Shown: positions 1-7,924 of the stretch, in pieces
How the letters are laid out: each line of letters opens with the position of its first letter
Position numbering within the stretch: position 1 is the first letter of the stretch
Origin: Bacillota bacterium
Lineage (GTDB): Bacteria; Bacillota; Clostridia; Oscillospirales; Ruminococcaceae
DNA: 19,659 bases
NCBI GenBank assembly: GCA_023439835.1
Contig: JAEXUW010000026.1
Coordinates: 1 to 19,659, forward strand
Direction of reading: 5' to 3'
Notes under the pieces: model-generated
What the model was told of the DNA's origin: nothing
The model's database searches: none
Seen by the model: only the letters and a program-made list of their open reading frames with translations
Program-made: the position numbers and the translations under genes

Positions 1-160
1 AATGCTTGCTAAAAGCAAGCATCGTGTGCGCCTGAACCGTCAGAAGCCCTCGGCGAGAGGGTGCTTCTTTTGTTACTTTTCTTGCACAAGCAAGAAAAGT
101 AAAGAAAGCATAAAGGTTTCGCTTTTCTTCCACAAGAAAGAAAAGTAAAGAAAGCAACAA
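1..160. repeat. Composite hairpin repeat block, left-edge copy
   Basis: Three structured modules sit in a row. A perfect 9-bp hairpin (2-10 with 14-22) comes first. A terminator-like hairpin follows at 42-68: an 11-bp stem with one bulged base, loop GGCGA, then TTTTG. Then come two hairpin units starting at 75 and 121, 46 bp apart, each with 10-base arms around the loop CACAAG. The first unit is perfect (75-84 with 91-100); the second is slightly degenerate. The same modules recur at 7276-7340 and 7655-7872, so this is a dispersed family. Open frames through it on the minus strand are a by-product of the repeat and I do not regard them as genes. Confidence 0.8.
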
Positions 161-174
161 AACCATTCAAACCA

Positions 175-1314
175 CTATCCGCTAACCTCCAGCCTTGCCG
201 CCTGCGCATTTCTGAGCCTAGCCAGAGCCAGCTCTGTTTCATCCTGAAGATTGATATTCCCCCACTCGACAAAAACCTCGCTGTCAGAGCCTGAAAGCCT
301 CAAAAACGCCGTACAAATCTTACTGATAACCGGATTTAAAAGCCGGCGGTAAAATTCAAGCTCACTGGTGAGAAGGTCCGCCTGTTGCTTGCTCATTCTC
401 TCGGTGCTGCTCCAGCTAAGCCCCAGAAGAAAAGGCGGAAGCGACAGCTTTGCTACAATCTGCTCTAAAAGCTGTCTGACGGGAACGGCAGTGTCGATAA
501 GCGTGCTTTCAGAGCCGATAACCTTAATCCCAATATCCCCCACAGCAACAAAATCCCTGATTTCACCGTTTTTAGCGGCATTCATTCCGGCTGACCATTC
601 CGCCGCAATAGCCTGCGCCCGTTCCTGAGCGAAACCGCGGTCCCCCGTTTCGGAGGAGGGCTTATATGTCACAGCATAGCGAATATTCCCGAGTCGCTCA
701 AAATTCTGCCCGATACACTCATAAATTCTCATGAGAATACCGCTCAATGCGGGAAGTCCCCGCAATACCGAAACCCCCAGCGGCGACCTCGGCGTCGGAT
801 TCAGCGCCGAAAATACAAGCCTTTCGGGATGACGAATTCTCACCCTTTCGCTTCCCCGCCCGATATAAAATTCACGCTCGACCGGGCTTTTTCCGGGAAT
901 AACGTCGATAATCGTGCTGTCGGCGTTATAAAGCCCGCAAATCCGCCCCGTTTCAACGTCGCATAGAATCTCGCCCACTGCGTTTCCATAGGTTAAAAGC
1001 GAATCAAGAAAGCAGTCTGTGAAGCTTTGAAGCGTTTCTCCCGAAATACCGACCTTGACACCTCTGACAAAGCCGTCAAGCTCCCTTTGAAAGCGCTCGT
1101 CCTCACATTTTACGGTGTAGCTTCCGGTCAGCCTGACAATTTTAGCGATACAAGCGTCAATAACGGGAACATGAAGCCTGAGCTGCTCATAAAGCGGATA
1201 TTCAAGCGGAGGGCTTTTTGAAAAAAGCGATGACATATCGCTGTCTGTGCGCCTGATTGCCTGTGCTGTTGCAAGCTGCTCATGTTTTTCCTTAAAAAGT
1301 CTGATAAAAATCAC
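175..1314 (-). CDS. Phage portal protein
   Basis: Portal proteins form the dodecameric ring at the capsid vertex through which DNA is packaged by terminase. The call rests on position straight after the large terminase gene and on portal-like sequence: an N-terminal segment beginning IFIRLFKEKH, a central Tyr/Gly-rich part (LLTYGNAVGEIL), and a C-terminal helix-rich part around SLPPFLLGLSWSS followed by KQQADLLTSELEFYRRLLNPVI. The 379 residues are short for SPP1/HK97-type portals, usually 400-500. The gene stops only about 30 bases before the hairpin repeat block, so a shortened C-terminus is possible. The start is a GTG whose last bases overlap the terminase stop (GTGA, 4 nt), which implies translational coupling. 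No capsid or protease genes follow inside the window. Confidence 0.82.
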   Translation of the reverse strand: MIFIRLFKEKHEQLATAQAIRRTDSDMSSLFSKSPPLEYPLYEQLRLHVPVIDACIAKIVRLTGSYTVKCEDERFQRELDGFVRGVKVGISGETLQSFTDCFLDSLLTYGNAVGEILCDVETGRICGLYNADSTIIDVIPGKSPVEREFYIGRGSERVRIRHPERLVFSALNPTPRSPLGVSVLRGLPALSGILMRIYECIGQNFERLGNIRYAVTYKPSSETGDRGFAQERAQAIAAEWSAGMNAAKNGEIRDFVAVGDIGIKVIGSESTLIDTAVPVRQLLEQIVAKLSLPPFLLGLSWSSTERMSKQQADLLTSELEFYRRLLNPVISKICTAFLRLSGSDSEVFVEWGNINLQDETELALARLRNAQAARLEVSG

Positions 1315-2561
1315 CTCTTTACTGATGCGACGAAAAATCCGTCGTCATTTTCCCTGTGAAGATACGTGCTCACGAAATACCTCACATCATCCATTGCGTG
1401 GTCGTTTTCCTTGACCGGTGCGTCACTTCCCGCACGACAATCCCAGCAGTAGAGCGAAAATTCCCTCACAGTGTCCTTGCATTCGGGGGAAAACAGAAGC
1501 TTCCCCTGCCTTAAAAGCTCACTGACACGCCTGATACCGCTGATAACATCGTTTTTAGCCTGTATGACGCTAAACTTTCCATGCCGCTTTATGCACTCAA
1601 TAAAGCTTGCGGCAGAAGGGTCAACAATCACCGTCTTAATGCTTTTTCCGGCGCATAAGGCCTCAAGCGCCTGATAATGCTCCTCATCCGTCCTCAAAAG
1701 CCCCTTCTCTCGGGAGTTGTAGTAATACTCACCTACACGAAACCACCTGCCGCCGCTTTTCCCCCAAAGCCCGAAGGATGAAGGATTAACAGTCCCATAA
1801 TCGCATGAAACCACAAACTCCTCACATTCGGGAGGATAAGGAACAACGTGCCTTTCCTTATCAAACATCGGATAAACAAGCCCGGTGCCAGCGGTCCATT
1901 TTCCGAGAATAAAGCGGTCATAGAAAACGCCCGAATACATTGTTTCATAGCGCTTTCTTATTTTTTTGGAAAGTGATGGGTTATCCTCCATCGTGAAGTG
2001 AAAGTAGCAGGCGTTTTTCTCACTTGCCTTTAAAATCCACTCACGATAAAACCAGTGATAGGGGTGCTCTGGATTGCAGTTAAACCACAGTTTTGAGCCT
2101 GTGACAGAGCATCTCGCAAGCGCCTGCTCCACAAAAGACCTCGGCATGAGTGCCACCTCGTCAAGCAAAATCCCCGAAAGTGTTATCCCCTGAATAAGCG
2201 CCGCACTCGCCTCATCCTTTCCGCCAAAGAGATAAAAGCGGTTAGTTTTTCCCAAAAAGCTAAGGTCGATATAGTTTTTCGACACCTTTTCAGAAGCCGT
2301 CATGCCAAAGCCCCTTAGCATCTCAAGAAGCGGTGTTGTGACATTTCGTTTTAGCGAAGTGATTGTCTTTCCGCAAAGGGCGAAGGCAGAGCCGTCAAAG
2401 CTTGACATTGCCCATGCGAAAAAGGATAACGACATACAAAGGGTTTTTCCGCTTCTGATTGCGCCGTCACAAATAATCGCATCGTGTGAAGCTGTCTTTG
2501 GCAAGCTCCACCATGAAAGAACCTTGAGCTGTTTTTGTGAAAAGCTTTCAAACCTCGTCAT
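1311..2561 (-). CDS. terL: Phage terminase large subunit
   Basis: This is the ATP-driven packaging motor and headful nuclease of a tailed phage. Visible motifs are a Walker A loop GAIRSGKT (residues 33-40), Walker B ILLDE (131-135), a coupling-type motif NCNPEHP (161-167), and acidic residues of an RNase H-like nuclease: D254 in VVSCDYG, D314 in VIVDPS, and D387/D391 in NDHAMDD. The 416-residue length is normal for the terminase_3/terminase_6 type. The start ATG has GGAGG nine bases upstream and lies inside the end of the small subunit gene (14-nt overlap), as is usual for terS-terL pairs. The motor and nuclease motifs look intact, so the protein could be functional. Confidence 0.93.
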   Translation of the reverse strand: MTRFESFSQKQLKVLSWWSLPKTASHDAIICDGAIRSGKTLCMSLSFFAWAMSSFDGSAFALCGKTITSLKRNVTTPLLEMLRGFGMTASEKVSKNYIDLSFLGKTNRFYLFGGKDEASAALIQGITLSGILLDEVALMPRSFVEQALARCSVTGSKLWFNCNPEHPYHWFYREWILKASEKNACYFHFTMEDNPSLSKKIRKRYETMYSGVFYDRFILGKWTAGTGLVYPMFDKERHVVPYPPECEEFVVSCDYGTVNPSSFGLWGKSGGRWFRVGEYYYNSREKGLLRTDEEHYQALEALCAGKSIKTVIVDPSAASFIECIKRHGKFSVIQAKNDVISGIRRVSELLRQGKLLFSPECKDTVREFSLYCWDCRAGSDAPVKENDHAMDDVRYFVSTYLHRENDDGFFVASVKR

Positions 2562-3057
2562 TTGAGAAATCCTCCCCGTCCGTTTCTTCTTGAGTGCCCG
2601 CGCTTTTTATGACAGCGCTTAAAAAGCTGTCAGCACTTTTTGACAAATCGGCTGAATTTTCAAGCTCCCACAGCTTGTCAAGTGCCTTGAGCCTGTCGAA
2701 CAGCTTAATTTCGACACCGCCGCCCTTAACCCGCTTAATTTCTGAAACATTGAAAAGATTCATCGCCGAAAGCTCACGCTCTGTCGGCGGCTCGTCTGAA
2801 AACACAAGCCTGACAGCGTCGTTTATATCCCCGAACGCAAGCCGCTCAAGCCCCGCCTTTACAAGTCCCGGAATGGTGAGCTTTTCGATAAGCGCCGAAA
2901 GAATCCGCTTCGCACTTTTTCGTGAAAGAATACTCATGCCCTGTGAATAAGCCTCATTTTCCTCAAAGCCGGCGGCAATTCCCGCCTCCTTGACGTTTCT
3001 GTGCTTCGCATAGTGCCAGAAAAACCGCATTTTTGTTTCCTGGCTGATTTTATCCAT
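2548..3057 (-). CDS. terS: Phage terminase small subunit
   Basis: A 169-residue protein that would recognise the packaging site and recruit the large subunit. The N-terminal ~60 residues (MRFFWHYAKHRNVKEAGIAAG...) have the helix-turn-helix pattern of terminase_2 small subunits. The acidic, Ser-rich C-terminus fits the part that contacts TerL. I chose the ATG at 3057 because AGGAGG stands 7 bases upstream of it. A frame that opens 27 bases earlier (3084) would swallow that binding site. The gene is first in a leftward terS-terL-portal operon and diverges from glycogen phosphorylase. Confidence 0.85.
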   Translation of the reverse strand: MDKISQETKMRFFWHYAKHRNVKEAGIAAGFEENEAYSQGMSILSRKSAKRILSALIEKLTIPGLVKAGLERLAFGDINDAVRLVFSDEPPTERELSAMNLFNVSEIKRVKGGGVEIKLFDRLKALDKLWELENSADLSKSADSFLSAVIKSAGTQEETDGEDFSNDEV

Positions 3058-3108
3058 AAAAAAACCTCCTTTTTGGCTTTTCACTTACAGCACAAAAAGG
3101 GGGTATTT

Positions 3109-3126
3109 TTGCACTCAAACGTGCAA
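3109..3126. promoter_or_regulatory. Perfect dyad upstream of terS
   Basis: TTGCAC (3109-3114) and GTGCAA (3121-3126) form a perfect 6-bp inverted repeat around TCAAAC. It lies between the terS ribosome binding site and the divergent glgP promoter. It could be an operator for the phage genes, but no repressor gene is visible and such a short dyad may be chance. Confidence 0.3.
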
Positions 3127-3183
3127 CTAGCATAATTTTTACCTAAATTATTTGTAACTTTAACCGTTATGTTAATTTTACTA

Positions 3184-3212
3184 TTGTTAAATTTCTAAAA
3201 ACAGTGTATAAT
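3184..3212 (+). promoter_or_regulatory. Sigma-A-type promoter of glgP
   Basis: A -35 box TTGTTA (3184-3189), a 17-base spacer and a perfect -10 box TATAAT (3207-3212) precede glycogen phosphorylase. The expected start of transcription is near 3219, giving a leader of about 30 bases that holds GGAGGG at 3237-3242, six bases from the ATG. Confidence 0.8.
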
Positions 3213-3248
3213 TAAAAATATTAAACGATTAATATCGGAGGGACCAGC

Positions 3249-5657
3249 ATGACAAATAATCAAAATAATAACATGACAAAAGAGAAATTCAAGGGACTAT
3301 TTATTGAAACTCTTCACAAGCGCTTCAATGTCACCCCAGAAGAAGCGTCCGACAACCAGATATACAAAGCCCTTTCAATGATTGTTGTTGATGTTCTTCA
3401 CGACAAGAGAAGACGCTTTATCAACAAGGTTCATTCTCTCGGGAAAAAGCAGGTTTATTATCTCTCGATGGAATTTCTAATGGGGCGTTCTTTAAAAACA
3501 AGCCTTTATAATCTTGAAATTGTAAACGAGGTTTCCGACGTATTAAAAGAATACAGCGTGAATCTTGACAGAATTTATGATAACGAGCCTGACGCAGGGC
3601 TTGGAAACGGCGGTCTTGGTCGTCTTGCAGCTTGCTATCTTGACGGTCTTGCAACACAGGGCTATCCGGCGATGGGCTATTCAATCTGTTATGAATACGG
3701 CATTTTCAAACAGAAGATGGAAGAGGGATGGCAGACTGAGCTTCCCGACAACTGGCTCCCCGGTGGCGACGTATGGCTTGTTCCAAAGCCTGACCGTGCG
3801 ATTGAGGTTAAATTCGACGGTGAGCTGGAGGAGCATTGGGACAATCAGTATCACTGGGTTAGGCACAAAAACTACTCAACCGTTAAGGCGGTGCCCTATG
3901 ATATGTATGTTTCGGGCTATAATTCAGACGGCGTTTCAGTTTTAAGACTTTGGAAGGCAGAAGCACCCGGCTTTGATATGGCAATGTTCAATCAGGGCGA
4001 CTATTCAAAGGCTCTGGGCCAGAACACCGTTGCTCAGGCAATCTCAAAGGTTCTCTATCCAAACGACAATCATCTTGAAGGAAAGTCATTAAGACTTCGT
4101 CAGCAGTATTTTCTTTGCTCTGCCTCAATCGGGAACATTGTCGAGCATCACATGAGCGTATACGGCACCCTTGACAACCTCTATGAAAAGGTTGCTATTC
4201 ACATAAACGACACTCACCCCACCCTTGCAATTCCAGAGCTTATGAGAATTCTTCTCGACGACTGTGGATACAGCTGGGATAAATCATGGGCAATCGTCAA
4301 GAACACCTTTGCCTATACAAATCACACCGTCATGAGTGAAGCCCTTGAGAAGTGGGACTGCTCACTGATCAAGTCGGTTATTCCGAGAATTTTCTCAATC
4401 ATCGTTGAGATAAACGACCGCTACTGCCACGCTATTTATGACAGAACAGGCGACTCAGGCAAGGTTTCCCGCATGTCTATTGTTGACAACGGTCAAATCA
4501 AAATGGCGAACCTTTGTATCTGTGCGTCACACAGCGTCAACGGCGTTTCAATGCTTCACTCAGAAATAATCAAGCATGAGGTTTTCCGTGACGAATATGA
4601 ATACCGCCCGTTGAAGTTCAAAAACGTCACAAACGGAATCGCTTATCGTCGCTGGCTTTATCAGTCAAATCCGGGGCTTACAAACCTCCTTCGTGAATAT
4701 ATCGGCGGGGATTTTCTCAAAAACGGCCAGATGCTCAGAAAGCTCACAGTTTTTGAAAACGACCAAACCGTCCTCAAAAAGCTGGCTGATGTTAAAAGAG
4801 AGAACAAGGTTAATTTCTCAAATTATATCAAGTCAACCACAGGCACTATTTTGGACCCCGACAGTATTTTTGATGTTCAGGTCAAGCGCCTTCATGAGTA
4901 TAAGCGTCAGCACCTTAATGCGCTCAACATTATTGCCGAGTATAATATGCTGCTTGAAAATCCCGATATGGATTTTTGCCCGAAAACATATATTTTTGCA
5001 GCAAAGGCAGCGCCCGGATATTACCTTGCAAAGCAGATTATCAAGCTAATCTGGTCAATATCTGAGGAGCTGAAGAAGAACCCGAAAATTGCCGAGAAGC
5101 TCAGCGTTATCTTCCTTGAGGATTACAGAGTTACGCTTTCTGAATACCTCATGCCCGCAAGCGATATTTCAGAGCAGATTTCTCTCGCCGGAAAAGAAGC
5201 AAGCGGAACCGGAAACATGAAGCTCATGTTAAACGGTGCTGTCACCATCGGAACAATGGATGGCGCAAACGTTGAGATATACGAGGCTGTCGGTGAGGAA
5301 AACATCATCACCTTCGGCATGTCAAAGGATGAGGTTCTCGCTAAGAAGCCCACCTATCGCCCGATTGATTATTTTAACGGAAGCAGAATTATTCAAGCAG
5401 CAATCAACAGAATGTATTCGGGAATTTTCGGCTCATCCTTTGAGGAGGTTGCAAACTCCCTTAAAAACTCAGACCCGTTCATGGTGCTTGCTGATTTTGA
5501 CGCATATCAAAAGGCTCAGAAATACGCATCAGAATGTTATGTTGACAGCATGAAGTGGAGTAAGATGTCGCTTGCTAACATTGCCGGTGCAGGAGTATTC
5601 TCAGCCGACCGTGCGGTTGATGACTACGCAAGAGATATCTGGGGACTCAGCCGATAA
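3249..5657 (+). CDS. glgP: Glycogen/alpha-glucan phosphorylase
   Basis: This cytoplasmic enzyme releases glucose-1-phosphate from the non-reducing ends of glycogen or maltodextrin using inorganic phosphate and pyridoxal phosphate (GT35 family). The 802-residue length matches bacterial glycogen phosphorylases. Family signatures run throughout: YYLSMEFLMGR near residue 75, GNGGLGRLAACYLDGLA near 120, INDTHPTLAIPELMR in the middle, and the PLP site EASGTGNMKLMLNGA, with Lys658 as the predicted Schiff-base lysine. GGAGGG with a six-base spacer supports the ATG. It appears to be transcribed alone from its own promoter and closed by the hairpin at 5682-5709. No glycogen synthesis genes are in the window. 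No frame or motif defect is seen. Confidence 0.97.
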   Translation: MTNNQNNNMTKEKFKGLFIETLHKRFNVTPEEASDNQIYKALSMIVVDVLHDKRRRFINKVHSLGKKQVYYLSMEFLMGRSLKTSLYNLEIVNEVSDVLKEYSVNLDRIYDNEPDAGLGNGGLGRLAACYLDGLATQGYPAMGYSICYEYGIFKQKMEEGWQTELPDNWLPGGDVWLVPKPDRAIEVKFDGELEEHWDNQYHWVRHKNYSTVKAVPYDMYVSGYNSDGVSVLRLWKAEAPGFDMAMFNQGDYSKALGQNTVAQAISKVLYPNDNHLEGKSLRLRQQYFLCSASIGNIVEHHMSVYGTLDNLYEKVAIHINDTHPTLAIPELMRILLDDCGYSWDKSWAIVKNTFAYTNHTVMSEALEKWDCSLIKSVIPRIFSIIVEINDRYCHAIYDRTGDSGKVSRMSIVDNGQIKMANLCICASHSVNGVSMLHSEIIKHEVFRDEYEYRPLKFKNVTNGIAYRRWLYQSNPGLTNLLREYIGGDFLKNGQMLRKLTVFENDQTVLKKLADVKRENKVNFSNYIKSTTGTILDPDSIFDVQVKRLHEYKRQHLNALNIIAEYNMLLENPDMDFCPKTYIFAAKAAPGYYLAKQIIKLIWSISEELKKNPKIAEKLSVIFLEDYRVTLSEYLMPASDISEQISLAGKEASGTGNMKLMLNGAVTIGTMDGANVEIYEAVGEENIITFGMSKDEVLAKKPTYRPIDYFNGSRIIQAAINRMYSGIFGSSFEEVANSLKNSDPFMVLADFDAYQKAQKYASECYVDSMKWSKMSLANIAGAGVFSADRAVDDYARDIWGLSR

Positions 5658-5681
5658 GCTAAGAAATAATTACAAAACAAA

Positions 5682-5709
5682 AAGCCGTGGGGAGAAATCC
5701 TCACGGCTT
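5682..5709. terminator. Bidirectional terminator between glgP and sortase
   Basis: An 11-bp stem (5682-5692 with 5699-5709, one G-U type pair) with a 6-base loop lies between two convergent genes. On the plus strand it is followed by ATTTAT. On the minus strand it is followed by TTTTTGTTTT, so it is the stronger terminator for the sortase gene. Confidence 0.85.
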
Positions 5710-5727
5710 ATTTATATTCTGTTTAGA

Positions 5728-6717
5728 TTACGGAGTAACTCTGTTTCCGTACTTGTTCTTCCAATCCTGTGGGAAGTAGATGTTGGGGTTTGTGCCGATT
5801 TTATTTGAATCGATTGTCTCGCCGCTTCTTACTTCACGAGCAATAACAACAAGTCTGCCCTCGTTGAGCATATTTGTGCAGGTTGAAAGGGTGATATACT
5901 TGTCGCTCATGCCGTAATCAATCCAGTTTGTGTACCATGATCTCTTTGTTACATTATCCTTCCAGGTATTGAAGTCAGCCTGTGAAGAAAAGTTCTGATA
6001 GTTGTGGTACTTAAATACTGTTCCGTTGTCGTCAGAAGCAAGTGTGTTTGCATAGAAGCAAGCAACGATAACATAGTTTGCGTTTTTATATGTAGTGTTG
6101 AAGGTTATAAGCGGATTGTTCTTATAGAACTTAAGCTGCTTATAATTGTTGAGAGAAGCGAAGTATGAGCCGTTAGCCATGTTGTGACCGTAGATGATAA
6201 TGTTGCTGCTCTGATTTGTTGAGCTTAAAGTTGAACGGTAATCGGCAAACAGACAGCCCGCCTTTGAGTAGTTCTTGTTCTCGTCGTGATTGAGATAGAA
6301 GGAGTTGTTTGAGGTTTTCAGTACCGGATAGTCAATGAAGGTATTCGAAATCTTGATCCATGCCACAGTGTCTGAATTGTTTGTAATAGCACTGTTGAGG
6401 TTTGTGGCAGCAGGCTTAGGATTCGCAATTGTGGTAACTGTTCCGCCGGCACTAACAGCGGCACTTGTGGTGGTTGAAGCAGTAGAGCTGTCATCACCTG
6501 GGAGTGTTGTTGTTTCAGCCTCGGAAGAGGTTGTTGTTGTAGCTGACGTTGTTGTAGCTGAGGTTGTGGTTGTTCCAGCTTCAGACGTATCAGAAACGGA
6601 AGTTGTGCTTTCAGCGGCGGCAGATGACGTCTTTTTTTCATCGTCGCATCCGGCAAAAGCGGAGGAAACAACTATTACAGCCATTAAGGCGCATAGCATT
6701 TTCTTCAGATTTTTCAT
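5728..6717 (-). CDS. Class B sortase with lipobox-like N-terminus
   Basis: A transpeptidase of the cell surface. Sortases cleave a sorting motif in secreted proteins and join them to the cell wall or to pilin subunits. The catalytic domain spans about residues 110-329. It shows the SrtB order of active residues: His178 in IIIYGHN, Cys280 in ITLSTCTN and Arg288 in EGRLVV. The N-terminus is a signal peptide of about 23 residues ending FAGC, so Cys24 could be lipidated. A Thr/Ser/Ala-rich linker of roughly 75 residues (30-105) follows. Sortases are usually held by an N-terminal membrane helix, so a lipid anchor plus a stalk would be unusual. The start has AGGAG eight bases or so upstream. No sorting-signal substrate gene is adjacent. 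Confidence 0.9.
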   Translation of the reverse strand: MKNLKKMLCALMAVIVVSSAFAGCDDEKKTSSAAAESTTSVSDTSEAGTTTTSATTTSATTTTSSEAETTTLPGDDSSTASTTTSAAVSAGGTVTTIANPKPAATNLNSAITNNSDTVAWIKISNTFIDYPVLKTSNNSFYLNHDENKNYSKAGCLFADYRSTLSSTNQSSNIIIYGHNMANGSYFASLNNYKQLKFYKNNPLITFNTTYKNANYVIVACFYANTLASDDNGTVFKYHNYQNFSSQADFNTWKDNVTKRSWYTNWIDYGMSDKYITLSTCTNMLNEGRLVVIAREVRSGETIDSNKIGTNPNIYFPQDWKNKYGNRVTP

Positions 6718-6752
6718 TTTATTAGCTCCTTTTTTTCCTGTTTTATTATTCT

Positions 6753-6781
6753 ATTTTAGCAGATAAATTGTCATTTGTAAA
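6753..6781 (-). promoter_or_regulatory. Promoter of the sortase gene
   Basis: Read on the minus strand: -35 TTTACA (6776-6781), a 17-base spacer, -10 TAAAAT (6753-6758). It lies about 35 bases upstream of the sortase start codon, in an AT-rich stretch. Confidence 0.7.
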
Positions 6782-6866
6782 TATATTCTTCAAAAAGAAA
6801 ATAAAGAAATATTTTGTGGATTTTGTTGATTTTGACTTTTTCTAATAAATGCTAGTAGAATGTCAC

Positions 6867-6899
6867 AAAAAAATACTCCGAATTTTCAATCCGAAGAGT
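6867..6899 (-). terminator. Orphan Rho-independent terminator
   Basis: On the minus strand a 10-bp stem with a 2-base bulge and one G-U pair (6875-6884 with 6888-6899) is followed by a run of seven T. It would stop leftward transcripts just before the sortase promoter. No gene is seen directly upstream of it, since the TPM operon is already closed at 7925. Confidence 0.65.
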
Positions 6900-6937
6900 A
6901 AAGAATTAATATTTTAGATGAAAAATCAATTTTATAG

Positions 6938-7027
6938 TAGTTAGTATCGGCTTTTGCGACAGTGAGAAATATTAAAAAATGTTCGGCTTTCACTTCAAGG
7001 CACAAGCCTATAAATAGGCGAGCTGTT
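6938..7027. repeat. ~180-bp intergenic repeat, partial copy A
   Basis: This shares the front half of the unit found at 7026-7206 and 7344-7525: the GTTAGTATC start, TTTTGCGACAGTGA, CACTTCAAGGCACAAGCC and the small palindrome GCCTATAAATAGGC. It breaks off where copy B begins, so A and B are tandem. I see no gene in it. Confidence 0.7.
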
Positions 7028-7206
7028 AGTAGCCAGAAAATAGTTATTAGAAGTTAGTATCAGATTTGGCGACAGTGATAAAAGCTAACAAATGTCGCCT
7101 TTAAACTTCAAGGAACACAGCCACCAAAAGGCGAGCCGTTGGAATAGTACCCAAGCGAAAGCGGCGCCTTTATCACCGTTATTAAACCGGCGCAGCCGTC
7201 ACTCAA
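7026..7206. repeat. ~180-bp intergenic repeat, copy B
   Basis: A full-length unit running from TTAGTAGCCAGAAAATAG to GCAGCCGTCACTCAA. It is closely matched along its whole length by 7344-7525, with scattered substitutions. It contains several short inverted repeats, such as the one around CAAGCGAAAGCGGCGCC. The changes between copies do not preserve a reading frame, so I regard it as non-coding. Confidence 0.85.
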
Positions 7207-7275
7207 CGTATCAATATCACCAAAACAAAGCCTCAAAACTCACAAAAAGACTTTATTAATCACCGTTAGCACCGA

Positions 7276-7343
7276 AATGCTTGCTAGAAGCAAGCATCGT
7301 GTGCGCCTGAACCGTCAGAAGCCCTCGGCGAGAGGGTGCTCAT
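7276..7343. repeat. Composite hairpin repeat, middle copy
   Basis: Nearly identical to 1-67. It has a 9-bp perfect hairpin (7277-7285 with 7289-7297), then the conserved stretch GTGTGCGCCTGAACCGTC and the CCCTC-GGCGA-GAGGG stem. Here the unit is cut short after GGTGCT and joined directly to copy C of the 180-bp repeat, instead of running into the 46-bp hairpin array. Confidence 0.85.
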
Positions 7344-7525
7344 TTAGTAGCCAGAAAATAGTTATTAGAAGTTAGTATCAGATTTTGCGATAGTGAAATA
7401 AGCTTAGAAAATGTCGCCTTTCAGCTTCAAGGCACAAGCCTATAAATAGGCGAGCCGTTGGAACAGTACCCAAGCGAAAGCGGCGCCTTTATCACCGTTA
7501 TAAAACCGGCGCAGCCGTCACTCAA
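7344..7525. repeat. ~180-bp intergenic repeat, copy C
   Basis: The second full-length copy of the unit at 7026-7206, in the same orientation. It keeps the palindrome GCCTATAAATAGGC, which is altered in copy B and present in copy A. The three copies have therefore diverged independently. Confidence 0.85.
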
Positions 7526-7603
7526 ACGCAATAGTACCGCTAACAAAAGCGACAATATTAAACAAAAAAACAAGTCAACTCCAAGTCCAGCGAACGACTG
7601 CGT

Positions 7604-7625
7604 GTTCACAAATACCTTTGTGAAC
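7604..7625. repeat. Perfect 9-bp hairpin heading the repeat array
   Basis: GTTCACAAA (7604-7612), loop TACC, TTTGTGAAC (7617-7625). It takes the place that the ATGCTTGCT hairpin occupies in the other copies of the composite repeat, which suggests an exchangeable leading module. Confidence 0.7.
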
Positions 7626-7654
7626 TAAGCGCTAGTGAGCGGTGTAACTTGTCA

Positions 7655-7872
7655 AGAGCCCTCGGCGAGAGGGTGCTTCTTTTGTTACTTTTCTTGCACA
7701 AGCAAGAAAAGTAAAGAGTTGTAAGCAACCGCACTTTTCTTCCACAAGCAAGAAAAGTAAAAGAAAGCAAAGCGACCTCACTTTTCTTCCACAAGCAAGA
7801 AAAGTAAAGAAAACATAAAGGTTTCGCTTTTCTCCCACAAGCAAGAAAAGTAAAGAAAACATAAAGATTTCG
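7655..7872. repeat. Composite repeat with four 46-47-bp hairpin units
   Basis: The CCCTC-GGCGA-GAGGG terminator-like stem leads into four tandem hairpin units starting at 7687, 7733, 7780 and 7826 (periods 46, 47, 46). Each unit has 10-base arms of the ACTTTTCTTN / NAAGAAAAGT kind around the loop CACAAG, then 20-21 bases of purine-rich filler. Unit one is a perfect palindrome; the others have one or two changes in the arms. The left window edge carries two of the same units. Long open frames crossing the array on the minus strand are repeat artefacts. Confidence 0.85.
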
Positions 7873-7924
7873 CTTTTTTGCCTTGAATTTAATCTTCAAC
7901 CCTCTTAATTTCAGACAAAACAAA

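Noticed and set aside
6318..6766. Long frames on both strands overlapping the start of the sortase gene (Pro/Gln-rich and Val-rich)
   Set aside because: They are shadows of the Thr/Ser/Ala-rich linker repeats, which leave alternative frames open.
7427..7609. A 60-codon minus-strand frame beginning MNTQSFAGLGVDL
   Set aside because: It lies mostly within the 180-bp repeat and is not kept open in the sister copy. No ribosome binding site was seen.
7687..7872. Possible CRISPR array because of the regular 46-47-bp period
   Set aside because: The filler between hairpins is only about 20 bases, partly shared between units, and similar units occur elsewhere as pairs. There are no unique spacers and no cas genes.
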